Shown piece by piece: positions 43,322-52,245 of a stretch of DNA of 64,000 bases (its first letter is position 1; each line of letters opens with the position of its first letter). This DNA comes from Clostridioides difficile (lineage in GTDB: Bacteria; Bacillota; Clostridia; Peptostreptococcales; Peptostreptococcaceae). The notes beneath the pieces are model-generated. The model searched no databases. It saw only the letters and a program-made list of their open reading frames with translations, and was not told the origin of the DNA. Made by a program: the position numbers and the translations under genes. The DNA lies in the NCBI RefSeq assembly GCF_001299635.1, contig NZ_JRHN01000047.1, positions 124,001 to 188,000 on the forward strand, written 5' to 3'.

Positions 43322-43639
43322 TTACATATATGATTCAACTTTCTTTTTCAAATTATCTTTAGGTATGAATCCTATTAATCTATCTACAGGTTTTCCATCT
43401 TTAAATATTATTACAGTTGGTACTGTAGATACTTCAAATTCTTGAGCTAATTCTATACTTTGGTCTATATCCACTTTTAAAAAATTTGCTTTTTCAGCCA
43501 TCTCATTTCCTAATGCTTCATATACTGGTGATAACATCTTACAAGGTCCACACCAAGTTGCGAAGAAATCTACAACCACTAATCCATCTTTATTTTCTAC
43601 TTCGTTTATAAATTCATTGTTATTTATTATTTTTGACAT
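43322..43639 (-). CDS. trxA: Thioredoxin
   Basis: The 105-residue protein is a classical thioredoxin: active site FFATWCGPCKML (C30, C33), the cis-proline region VSTVPTVIIFKDGK and a C-terminal helix. It reduces cytoplasmic disulfides and can supply electrons to ribonucleotide reductase, CcdA and others. No thioredoxin reductase gene is adjacent. Its promoter at 43673-43721 carries the same composite element as the hxlR and Har-like promoters 20 kb away, so it may be induced by thiol stress. AAGGAG precedes the start. Confidence 0.95.
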   Translation of the reverse strand: MSKIINNNEFINEVENKDGLVVVDFFATWCGPCKMLSPVYEALGNEMAEKANFLKVDIDQSIELAQEFEVSTVPTVIIFKDGKPVDRLIGFIPKDNLKKKVESYM

Positions 43640-43672
43640 AACATATATCTCCTTTATTGTTTTCTTGATATT

Positions 43673-43721
43673 AATATACTACGACCCATGTAACAGTTCA
43701 ATTAGTCACTTTTTTGTAACT
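43673..43721 (-). promoter_or_regulatory. Composite promoter/operator of trxA (HxlR-type site)
   Basis: On the minus strand AGTTAC-AAAAAA-GTGACT (43704-43721), AA, -35 TTGAAC, 17 bp, -10 TATATT. Base for base this is the layout seen at 22295-22341 and 24180-24228. Confidence 0.78.
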
Positions 43722-43893
43722 ACTCATTTTTAATAATTTTAATCTTACACCAGGTATAATTGTAATGTTAAATATTTATACTATAAACTTTTATTTTTCA
43801 CTTAATTATAGTTGACATTTCACTATTTAAGTTATAAAATCTAATTAATAACTACCTATGTAGTTACCAATATTTCATAAAAGGAGTTTACCT

Positions 43894-44646
43894 ATGGATG
43901 ATATAGTTAATGAGTTACAAAATATAGGATTTACAAAATATGAATCTCAAATATACATAGCATTATTAAAAGAAAATCCTTTAACAGGATACGAGATAAG
44001 CAAATTATCAGGTGTCCCACAATCAAAAGTCTATGAAAATATAACAAGACTAATAAACAATAATATAATTATCAATGTTGGAGCTGACCCCATTAAATAT
44101 GTACCTATAAATCCTAGTGAATTATTAAAAAATAAAAAAGAAGAATTTAATAATTCTATAGACAAACTAAATGATAACTTACAGGTATTAAATAAAGGTA
44201 AGAATATAGAATATGTTTTAAATATAAAAGGTGATAAAAATATCTTAAAAAAAGCAACAGAAATGATAAATAATGCAAGTCAAGAGATTATAATTTCTTG
44301 CCCCTATGAAGAAATTCTTGAACTAAAAAATGACATTCTAGTTGCTTGTAAAAAAAATATTAATGTTGAAATACTACTTTTAGAAAATAAAATGCTTGAA
44401 GGTCTAAGTAATGTTCATATTCATGGAGGAAATGATACTACACTTGAAAATAAAAAGCTTTACAAAGGAATGATTTTAATTGTAGATAACAATGAAATAT
44501 TGACAGGAAACTTATCTGAAGGAAGTGAAGCTATTTCAATTTGGACAAAAAACTCTAATATTTTATATATTGGAACTCAATACATAAAACATGAAATTTA
44601 TATTTCAGAAAAAACAAAGGGAGGTTTCAAAAATGAACAAAATTAA
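43894..44646 (+). CDS. TrmB-family transcriptional regulator
   Basis: The 250-residue protein has an N-terminal TrmB winged helix (LQNIGFTKYESQIYIALLKENPLTGYEISKLSG, VPQSKVYENITRLINNNII; residues 5-65). A short coiled linker leads to a C-terminal phospholipase-D-like effector domain (QEIIISCPYEEILELKN, KGMILIVDNNEILTGNLSE). TrmB proteins often sense sugars. Its end overlaps the phzF-like gene by 14 bp, so the two are co-translated and the regulator may control or respond to that enzyme's pathway. Confidence 0.87.
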   Translation: MDDIVNELQNIGFTKYESQIYIALLKENPLTGYEISKLSGVPQSKVYENITRLINNNIIINVGADPIKYVPINPSELLKNKKEEFNNSIDKLNDNLQVLNKGKNIEYVLNIKGDKNILKKATEMINNASQEIIISCPYEEILELKNDILVACKKNINVEILLLENKMLEGLSNVHIHGGNDTTLENKKLYKGMILIVDNNEILTGNLSEGSEAISIWTKNSNILYIGTQYIKHEIYISEKTKGGFKNEQN

Positions 44647-45514
44647 GATTAAACAAGTTGATGCTTTTACAACTGTACCTTTTGGTGGAAATCCTGCTGG
44701 TGTAGTTACTGATGCATCCAATATTTCTGATGAAATCAAGCAAAATGTGGCTAAAGAAATGAACTTATCAGAAACTGCATTCGTTTCAAAATCAAATGTA
44801 GCAGATTTCAAAGTGCAATTCTTTACACCTGGCTTAGAAGTTGATTTATGCGGTCATGCAACAGTAGGAGCTTTTCATGCACTTTTAGAAGAGGGAAAAC
44901 TTGATACTAATAAAAATATATTTTATCAAGAAACAAAAGCTGGTGTGCTATCCGTAGAACTTAAAGAAATAGATAATGAAAATATATTTATGATGGAGCA
45001 AAATTCTCCTGAATTTGTAAATTTAGATAACTACAGAAAAGAACTTGCTAAAATGATAGGTGTAAATGAAGATAGACTTCTTGAATATCCAATTATGAAG
45101 GTAAATACTGGACTTTGGTGGCTTGTATTTGGATTAAAATCTTTAGATGATTTAAAAAATATTTCTCCAGACTTAAATGAAATCAAAAAATTTAGTGGTG
45201 AAAATAACATAATTGGTATAACTCCATTTTGCATAGAGACTATAGATAAAAAATGTGACTATCATTTAAGATCTATTGCACCATATGTTGGAGTTACAGA
45301 AGACCCTGTATGTGGAACTGGAAATGCTTGTGTATCATCTTATATAGTACAACATAATATTTTAGAAAAAACTAGTTTTATTGGTGAGGAAGGTAATTTT
45401 ATAAACAGACCTGGAAAAGTATATGTAAATATAGAAAAGGAAAATAATGATATATCTTCTGTAAAAATTGGAGGAAGTGCTTATACTGTTTTAAGTGGAG
45501 AAATTATGTATTAA
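44633..45514 (+). CDS. PhzF-family isomerase/epimerase-like protein
   Basis: The ATG at 44633 follows GGGAGG by 8 nt; an in-frame ATG at 44591 lacks such a site. The 293-residue protein shows PhzF motifs: VDAFTTVPFGGNPAGVV, MNLSETAFV, FFTPGLEVDLCGHATVGAFHAL and the C-terminal half repeat VTEDPVCGTGNACV. PhzF catalyses an isomerisation in phenazine synthesis, but most homologues outside that pathway have unknown small-molecule substrates. No phenazine genes are nearby. It forms a two-gene operon with the TrmB regulator and ends at a strong terminator. Confidence 0.92.
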   Translation: MNKIKIKQVDAFTTVPFGGNPAGVVTDASNISDEIKQNVAKEMNLSETAFVSKSNVADFKVQFFTPGLEVDLCGHATVGAFHALLEEGKLDTNKNIFYQETKAGVLSVELKEIDNENIFMMEQNSPEFVNLDNYRKELAKMIGVNEDRLLEYPIMKVNTGLWWLVFGLKSLDDLKNISPDLNEIKKFSGENNIIGITPFCIETIDKKCDYHLRSIAPYVGVTEDPVCGTGNACVSSYIVQHNILEKTSFIGEEGNFINRPGKVYVNIEKENNDISSVKIGGSAYTVLSGEIMY

Positions 45515-45532
45515 TCCTTTATCTAATTTAAT

Positions 45533-45569
45533 AAAAAAAATACTAGTCAATTAAGACTAGTATTTTTTT
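45533..45569 (+). terminator. Terminator of the TrmB/PhzF operon
   Basis: AAAAATACTAGTC and GACTAGTATTTTT form a 13-bp stem with a 6-nt loop and T run. Confidence 0.9.
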
Positions 45570-45714
45570 ATCTATTTTCTAATGAATTTACTCTAATATA
45601 TATAATAATATCATACTTAAGAGCAAATCTTTTTATTATTAATTAGTTACAAATCAACCTAATACAATATGATTACTGTAGATTAATCTATATAAAATAA
45701 TAATTATTTATTGA

Positions 45715-47070
45715 TTATTTATCATCCTCAACAAGTTTACTTAATGTCTTATCAGATAAGAATAATAGTATAGCTGCAACAAATAGTATTACTGGAATTA
45801 CAGTGTATACCTTAATCATATCAAATTTAAGAGTGAATGCATATATATATCCATATCCTTGACCAGCTAAGAAAGTGGCAAATGTCCATACTCCCATAAG
45901 AACACCTAGAAGTTTCTTAGGTGCATACTTACTTACGAAAGAGTTACCAAGTGGTGAGAATAACATTTCTCCAAAACTTAGAAGTATACCAAACATGATT
46001 ATCCATATTATACTAGCTTTAGCAGTTTCAGGAGCTCCAACACCTCTTGAAAGTTCTGCTCCAACAAGCATTAAGAATGCAAGACCTAAGAATGTTAATC
46101 CAAGACCTGTCTTTTTAAATAAACTTATATCTCCTTGTGGTCTACTAGCAAGTTTGAACCATAATGCTCCAAGAACTGGACCTAGTACTATACATACAAG
46201 TGCATTTAATGAGTCAAACCAAGCAAGAGGAATTTCAAACCCTCCTATAGTCATGTCTACAAATGCTGCACCATAATCATAAACTGCAAGATAAGTTAAG
46301 TACCAGAATAACCAGAATACTACAGAGAAGAATGAAATAAGTATAATAGCCCAAATTCTCTTCTTATCCATACCTGTAAGAGGCGAATTATCTTTTGCTT
46401 CAACTTTTTCAGCAACTACACCTTCTTTAAATGGTCTCTTTCCTGCATTTCCAAGGAATCTCCATCCATATGTGAACCATATAGCACCTATTACACAAAG
46501 TACAGCTGCTATGAAGAAACATTGAGAGAATCCAAGCACACCATTTTTTGCAAATGTCTTAGCATAAAGTATCCCAACTGCTGTAGTTCCAATAAAAGAA
46601 CCTATGTTAACAAAAGAATACTGTACTGAGAATGCTGTATCAAGCTCTTCTTGATTATCAAAAAGCTGTCCATTTACTGCTGATACGTTTCCTTTAAAGA
46701 ATGCAGTACCAATTGAAACTAATATTATCATTGCATTTACCATAGAAACTGTAGTTGCAATAGAACCAAGATAATATCCTATTCCCATGATAAGCATACC
46801 TATAGGTATAGTATACCTAGCTCCTATCCATCTATCTGATATATATCCCCCAATGATTGGTGCAAGATATGTGAATGCAACAAGGTTAGCTTGCATTATA
46901 GCAGCTTGCCCCTTATCTATTCCAAGACCACCATGAATTACAGCTGTTGTAAGGAATATATAAATTAAAAATTTAGCAGAATAATATGCTGCTCTTTCAA
47001 ATGAGAAAGTTGTAGAACAGATATAAAATCCTATAGGGAATTTACCCTTCTTATTTACTGTTGTGCTCAT
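45715..47070 (-). CDS. dtpT: POT-family proton-dependent oligopeptide transporter
   Basis: The 451-residue membrane protein has about 12-14 helices and the POT signature region FERAAYYSAKFLIYIFL in helix 1 (the ExxERFxYY motif in variant form). It also shows GGYISDRWIGARYTIPIGMLIMGIGY and FFKGNVSAVNGQLFDNQEELDTAFSVQYSFVNIGSFIG. It imports di- and tripeptides with protons, fitting an amino-acid-fermenting clostridium. It is monocistronic, preceded by a very long non-coding region where its regulation may lie. Confidence 0.92.
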   Translation of the reverse strand: MSTTVNKKGKFPIGFYICSTTFSFERAAYYSAKFLIYIFLTTAVIHGGLGIDKGQAAIMQANLVAFTYLAPIIGGYISDRWIGARYTIPIGMLIMGIGYYLGSIATTVSMVNAMIILVSIGTAFFKGNVSAVNGQLFDNQEELDTAFSVQYSFVNIGSFIGTTAVGILYAKTFAKNGVLGFSQCFFIAAVLCVIGAIWFTYGWRFLGNAGKRPFKEGVVAEKVEAKDNSPLTGMDKKRIWAIILISFFSVVFWLFWYLTYLAVYDYGAAFVDMTIGGFEIPLAWFDSLNALVCIVLGPVLGALWFKLASRPQGDISLFKKTGLGLTFLGLAFLMLVGAELSRGVGAPETAKASIIWIIMFGILLSFGEMLFSPLGNSFVSKYAPKKLLGVLMGVWTFATFLAGQGYGYIYAFTLKFDMIKVYTVIPVILFVAAILLFLSDKTLSKLVEDDK

Positions 47071-48071
47071 AAGTTTAAATCCTTTCTTAATTGTATTTTT
47101 ATATTTTTACGTTTTATCCAGATTCTTTCTTTTTAATGAAAGATATGGTGACATTGTTTTGTAAAACAATTTGTAATAATTATTAAGATAATTGCGTTTT
47201 TATTTGTAGAGTTTATCTTTTCATGGAACAAATTTAATATGCTTTTTAATTATAAAGTTAAATTATATAAATTCATTATTTTCAGATATATTTATAAATC
47301 ATTAGATTCTTACTTAAAACCATGAAAAAATCTTCACCATAGCAATTCTTATTTTTTTACGTGATAGTATTTTACAAACTAAATTCCTCCTTTTGTGGCG
47401 ACTTATATAATTACATTTAAGTGCTTTTTTAAAGGAGTCTCAAATAAAGCAACATATATTTATTAAAATAATGTTTTTATTTACTTTTTAAATCTATATA
47501 TTACTTCATCTAACCAATTCTCAACTTAAACAAATAAACTACTATCTATTCACAGATTAGATTTATTTCTTATAATTAAGCTTATACTAAACACTGTGAA
47601 TCTAAACATAAAAACTGTTACTTTAAAGTGATTATCAACATATTCGTTTTAATAATATTAACCGAAGCTATGTTATGTATTTATAATGTATTTCACACAA
47701 AAATGCCTCAATTTGAAAACTTTTTCACGAATATTTATTTTTCACCTCCCCCTATTTATTTCACCATGTAAATCGTACCATAAATATATACTTATATGCA
47801 AGGAAAAAATCGATTAATCGACAGTAAATAATTAGAAAAATTTAAATTATATTTGTCAAGTATATTATATAAAATATTTTGTATGGAAATATAAGTTAAA
47901 TCAACCTCTAGAATGTTTTTTAGAAATGAAATTTTGACCTTTTTATTAGTTTATTTATTTCTTAAAATAAGCTTTTTGTATTCAATATATAATAAGCAAA
48001 TCATACATTTCAAAATAGATATATTTTCTAAAAATAATTACAGTAAATAAGATATAAAAAAATCCAAATTG

Positions 48072-48142
48072 AATTTAAGAAATTTATTACGTTAATTAAA
48101 TAACTGTTATATATTTAATTAACTTAATAGATTTCTTAAATT
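48072..48142. repeat. Long imperfect inverted repeat (31-bp arms, two mismatches)
   Basis: Arms at about 48072-48102 and 48112-48142 (cores TTAATTAAATA / TATTTAATTAA and TTTAAGAAAT / ATTTCTTAAA) are complementary except at two positions, with a 9-nt loop. No second copy is seen in the window. Confidence 0.75.
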
Positions 48143-48597
48143 TTCAAACTTATATATACTTTATCTTCTAAAAATGATTTCTTATCTTAAATTTCTAAAT
48201 GTAGATAAATACAATTATTTCAAGTATATTATAAGTAATCTAACTAAATACGCCTAATAAATATTCTTTTAACAATATTGAAGCATTTATAAATAATTAC
48301 ATTTATTTATTATCTTAATTACACTTTAACTAAAAAAGAAAAAGTTTATTTAAAAACAAACTATTTAATCATTCCATATTACTCTAATAAAATTATTAAC
48401 AAATTTTGTACAACTATAATTTTTCAAGTTATACTGTAAATATACAGTGATTTTCTTAATTATAAGTTTCATCATATATTTGGTCTTATTTTGTCGATTA
48501 TATTTTTTTAAAAATATCCTAATCCAAAAACACTCTATTACAATAGATTTTCATATATAAAAAATAGTTCCTAAATAAATAACTATAAATGAAATTT

Positions 48598-48638
48598 AAA
48601 TAAGATGGATTCTATTCAATATAGTATCCATCTTATTT
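48598..48638. terminator. Orphan terminator-like hairpin
   Basis: AAATAAGATGGAT and ATCCATCTTATTT form a perfect 13-bp stem with a 15-nt loop in the gene-free region. It is 340 bp beyond the carD-like stop, so it may terminate that gene's long 3' end or an unannotated RNA. Confidence 0.5.
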
Positions 48639-48978
48639 GTTTAAAATAAAAAAATATTTGATAATATTATACAGTTTTCAACCTAGATAAACCATCATAT
48701 TATAAATCCAAATAGCTAATTTTATAAATTGATTAAAAACAACAAAAAAATATTTATAAATGTATATTTTAAAATTAATTTTATACTTCATTTTACCTTT
48801 TGTGTTGAATATTAATTTTTTCAAATTTATTACAGTCTATATTTAAATTATGTATAATTATTTTAAATTCAATATTTTTTATGTTTTAATACTTACAATC
48901 TAAATTATATTCTGCTCGTATTTTTTAATTATATTTTATTAGATTATGATTTTTAAATAAAAGATACTATAAAATACT

Positions 48979-49476
48979 TTATTGAGGTATATGACTTGAT
49001 ATATATGAACTAACTTCATCAGGAGAGATATCTAAAATAGTTGCAAATTCTTCATTCAATAATCTTTCGGCTTCTTTCATTATATTGTCATCTGCTTGAT
49101 GTGTTTTTTTACCAATAGATTTTACATACTCTTTATTATCATATATACTTCTTATTAGTTTTATTAACTCTTCACATTTACCATTTCTAAGTATTTTTTT
49201 AAATTGCTCACTTCTTGTTTTTTCATTGTCTATCCATAGTGTATCCATATTAGGAATATCATTTATTAATGAAATAACATTAATTTTAGAAAGTAACTTT
49301 CTCATTGGTACTTTCTCATTATCTACAGGAATTTTTATTACTGTGTTACTAGAGTAAATAGGGCTTAACACATAATACTCTTTTTTTATTCCTTTTGTAA
49401 TCTGTTCGTTTGTTATATCCAGGACTTTACATACTCCTGTCATACCATACATTATATAATCATCAACCTTAAACAA
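48979..49476 (-). CDS. CarD-family RNA polymerase-binding regulator
   Basis: The 165-residue protein starts FKVDDYIMYGMTGVCKVLDITNE, the CarD/TRCF RNA-polymerase-interacting Tudor-like domain, with YYVLSPIYSSNTVIKIPVDN. A helical C-terminal domain (about 75-165) ends SPDEVSSYISSHI. CarD-type proteins bind the RNA polymerase beta subunit and stabilise or modulate open complexes, often on rRNA and stress promoters. The start appears to be TTG at 49476 after GGTGAT; no ATG is available in frame near it, and a weak start may keep expression low. It is separated from the AAA/VWA operon by a terminator. Confidence 0.87.
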   Translation of the reverse strand: MFKVDDYIMYGMTGVCKVLDITNEQITKGIKKEYYVLSPIYSSNTVIKIPVDNEKVPMRKLLSKINVISLINDIPNMDTLWIDNEKTRSEQFKKILRNGKCEELIKLIRSIYDNKEYVKSIGKKTHQADDNIMKEAERLLNEEFATILDISPDEVSSYISSHIPQ

Positions 49477-49604
49477 AAAACATCACCATCCTTAATAAAA
49501 AATAGCTTTGGCAACTGAATTCATCTTGCCAAAACTATCTGCTATATATTATATTTTAACATATTTTGGGACTTTAATGTGAATAAAACTTATATTATTA
49601 AAAT

Positions 49605-49641
49605 AAAAAAATACATTAACCACTAGTTAATGTATTTTTTT
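49605..49641 (-). terminator. Terminator of the repeat protein/AAA/VWA operon
   Basis: ATACATTAAC and GTTAATGTAT with flanking A and T runs form a clear rho-independent terminator 50 bp beyond the last stop. Confidence 0.9.
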
Positions 49642-49690
49642 AGATTTACATCGCAAATATAAATTAAAATAGTTTATATTTTATGAGTAC

Positions 49691-51100
49691 TTATAAAATT
49701 GGAGCTTGACTATTCATTGAATATCCATCACTTCTTACATCGTTTATCTCTAATATTTCATTCTTTATTTCGACTTTAGTAAGTTTCTTAACTGCTCCAT
49801 AAGACTCTTTCAATGAAAGTTCATCTCCCCTTCCAGAAATAACCCATAAAATCTTGTACCCTTTAGGTACTACTTGTAGTTTACTTTCACCTTTCCCATC
49901 AGTAAAATAAACTAACAAATTAATCTTTTTATTATTGGCATATTCAAATACTGGAGAAAATCTAGTACCTCCACCTATACTAATTCTATCTTTTAGGTCC
50001 TTTTCGTTTATCACCTTGTATACACGTCTAATTTCGTTATCACATTCTATAACCGTAATTTCATGACTATAGTTTTTCACAATATTGAGAACTTCTTTAA
50101 TCGCTTGTTTAAACTCTTCATCACTGATACTTCCACTTATATCAAGAGCAACTGCTATTTCTGCTTTATGACTTCTAAGCTCCCCTCTCAGGTCTAATCT
50201 ATTTGGTTGTCTTCTATTTCTTCTTGTTATAGTCTTCTTTTTATTACTTTCAACTGTACCCATTATCCTATTAAGGTACAAGTTCCATGGCAATTCACCT
50301 TTACTATTTTTAATTGATGATATCATACTTTCTAAGTAAGCAGGAATTTTACCTTTTTGAGAACTATTAATAAATTTTTCAGTAAATTCTTTAAGAGTTT
50401 TTTCATCTATATCATTAGATTCTTCCCAAATATTATGAGTGTTTTCTGGACTATATTCAGTTTCTATATTTCCATATTTATCACTATCATCTTCTTCACC
50501 ATCTTCATCCTCTTCTAGTAAATCTAATTCAGTTTGGATTTTTTCTACATAATATTCAAAAGGCTCATATGGCTCAAGTTTTAAGGAATATTTTAAATTT
50601 ACCCATTCCAAAGTAGTTGCATATGGTGGCAAATTAGTTAAGAATTTATTTACTACTATGTCCATTGCCATATTGATAGCTAATGTACTGTACTTTCCTT
50701 TTAATTCCTTAGCTCTCACCAAATGCATAGATAGTATGTGATGAATTTCATGTTTAATTGTAGTTTCCATTTGCTCTATATCAAGTGTTAAAAAAACCAT
50801 TGGATTAAAGTATATAACATATTTAGCTCCTTTAAAATTTACACCTGTAGGGCTACTTATATCAAATCTTATCTCTCTTGACATCTGAAACAAAAAATAT
50901 CCATAAAAATTATCCTTTTCTTCCATAAGACTTAAATTAACTTTATCTATAAGATTAAAAAACTCATACTTAAAATCTTGTGGTATATCTACATCAAATT
51001 TCTCATTCGCACGATTTGCCTTTAGCATAGAATGAGTACTTATAATTTCACTTGCTTTATTATAAAGTTCTTTTGCTTGCTTATCAAAATAATTTTCCAT
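49691..51100 (-). CDS. DUF2201-type protein: metallopeptidase-like domain plus VWA domain
   Basis: The 469-residue protein has an N-terminal zincin-like domain with HEIHH at 117-121 (HExxH), after YVIYFNPMVFLTL. An acidic linker (about 195-235) follows, then a basic patch KKKTITRRNRRQPNRLDLRG. The C-terminal von Willebrand A-like domain has the MIDAS motif D320-x-S-x-S324 (ALDISGSIS) and later ISIGGGTRF and YFTDG. Such proteins are partners of MoxR-type AAA ATPases. It follows the ATPase gene by 3 bp. A peptidase or remodelling role is inferred; targets are unknown. Confidence 0.87.
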   Translation of the reverse strand: MENYFDKQAKELYNKASEIISTHSMLKANRANEKFDVDIPQDFKYEFFNLIDKVNLSLMEEKDNFYGYFLFQMSREIRFDISSPTGVNFKGAKYVIYFNPMVFLTLDIEQMETTIKHEIHHILSMHLVRAKELKGKYSTLAINMAMDIVVNKFLTNLPPYATTLEWVNLKYSLKLEPYEPFEYYVEKIQTELDLLEEDEDGEEDDSDKYGNIETEYSPENTHNIWEESNDIDEKTLKEFTEKFINSSQKGKIPAYLESMISSIKNSKGELPWNLYLNRIMGTVESNKKKTITRRNRRQPNRLDLRGELRSHKAEIAVALDISGSISDEEFKQAIKEVLNIVKNYSHEITVIECDNEIRRVYKVINEKDLKDRISIGGGTRFSPVFEYANNKKINLLVYFTDGKGESKLQVVPKGYKILWVISGRGDELSLKESYGAVKKLTKVEIKNEILEINDVRSDGYSMNSQAPIL

Positions 51101-51103
51101 ACA

Positions 51104-52234
51104 TTATCCCCTTATTAGACTATAAGATTCAAAATATGATTTTACGAACTCTTCATTTTCTATGGCTTTTTTATACACTTCAGTATAACTGTTTCTAATA
51201 TCCTTCATAATTCCTATCATTAAGTCTACAGGATATACTTTTAAAAATTCAATAAATCTATTAACATATTGATTTGATTCATATTTATCATTCTTAATAT
51301 TTAATTCTAAGTTTTTTAAGATATTCATAGCTGATAGATAAAGCCTTGTATGACTTTCATCTTTTACTCTTTCTATAATAGAATCATCCATAGATTCTCC
51401 TAAAAAAACATCTTCATAAGATATTAATGGTTTAGAATCTGATTCAATAAAACTTATAAACTCTTCTGCAATAACCTTACCTATATTCCCTTTTATAACA
51501 TTTAAAAATACTGCTCTAGGAATTGAATTGTTTTTTTCTTTATAAACTTTATAAATTTTAGATACTCTTTCATAACTTCTAGGAGTTGCTCTTACATCAT
51601 CTTCATTTATCTTATGAAGATATTCTGGAAAAGTAGAAATAAATTCTATAACTTCTCTTTCAATTCCTTCATCAACTGCCCACTTTAACCATTGTGTATG
51701 CTCACTCTCCATATTCAGCCAAACAAATCTATTTTCTTGGGCTGCATCCATATCCACAACTTGATAATCAAAGTCTGAACCATATTTACTTGATGGGTTC
51801 ATTGCTGCTAAAATCTTTACATCATCATGCAACCTATATCCATTAATCTCTCTATTCAAAATTAAATTCATAAGTTCTTGTTGCACTGTATGTTCACAAC
51901 GATTTATCTCGTCTATAAATAAAAGAACACTCTTACCTTTAGATATCTCTTCATCAATTTCTCTTAATTTGTTATGAACAGCATATACTGTTGTTTTCTT
52001 TTCAATCTTATATCCATTTGAATTAACTCCTACATAAGATTCTATAGTTGGAAGACCACCTATTTCACCCTCTTTAAGTAGGTTGCCATCAATAACAACT
52101 AAACTCCAATTATTTTCTTCAGCAAGTTTTTTTGCTAAAGCTGTTTTTCCTATCCCACTTTCTCCCACTATTAAGGGAACTTCTCCAGTGGATAATATTA
52201 AGTCAACGCTTTTTAATGTGTCTATAAAATTCAT
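51104..52234 (-). CDS. MoxR-type (AAA_5) ATPase
   Basis: The 376-residue protein has Walker A GESGIGKT (24-31), Walker B LLFIDE (104-109), the sensor-1 region AAMNPSSKYG (about 143-152), the arginine-finger region QENRFVWL and a sensor-2-like RATPRSYERV. A helical C-terminal part of about 140 residues follows. MoxR ATPases act as chaperones that load cofactors or remodel complexes together with a VWA-domain partner, here encoded 3 bp downstream. The upstream neighbour is a repeat protein, 11 bp away, so the three genes form a tight operon. Confidence 0.9.
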   Translation of the reverse strand: MNFIDTLKSVDLILSTGEVPLIVGESGIGKTALAKKLAEENNWSLVVIDGNLLKEGEIGGLPTIESYVGVNSNGYKIEKKTTVYAVHNKLREIDEEISKGKSVLLFIDEINRCEHTVQQELMNLILNREINGYRLHDDVKILAAMNPSSKYGSDFDYQVVDMDAAQENRFVWLNMESEHTQWLKWAVDEGIEREVIEFISTFPEYLHKINEDDVRATPRSYERVSKIYKVYKEKNNSIPRAVFLNVIKGNIGKVIAEEFISFIESDSKPLISYEDVFLGESMDDSIIERVKDESHTRLYLSAMNILKNLELNIKNDKYESNQYVNRFIEFLKVYPVDLMIGIMKDIRNSYTEVYKKAIENEEFVKSYFESYSLIRG

Positions 52235-52245
52235 TTTTCTCTCTC

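Larger units (their letters stand above)
47071..48978. other. 1.9-kb gene-free, extremely AT-rich region
   Basis: I find no open frame of useful length with a ribosome-binding site on either strand. Two orphan purine-rich sites on the minus strand (AAAGGAGG near 47390 and AGGGGGAGGTG near 47750) are not followed by an open frame. The region contains a large hairpin at 48072-48142 and a terminator-like hairpin at 48598-48638. It may hold the dtpT promoter, unrecognised small RNAs, or a decayed gene. Confidence 0.5.

Noticed and set aside
47277-47291. CodY-like box upstream of dtpT
   Set aside because: It differs from the CodY consensus at about four positions and lies more than 200 bp from the start; too weak in such AT-rich DNA.
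47311-47400. Tiny peptide frames (for example MVKIFSWF) in the gene-free region
   Set aside because: Too short, without properly spaced ribosome-binding sites, and lacking the hydrophobic-plus-basic pattern of type I toxins.
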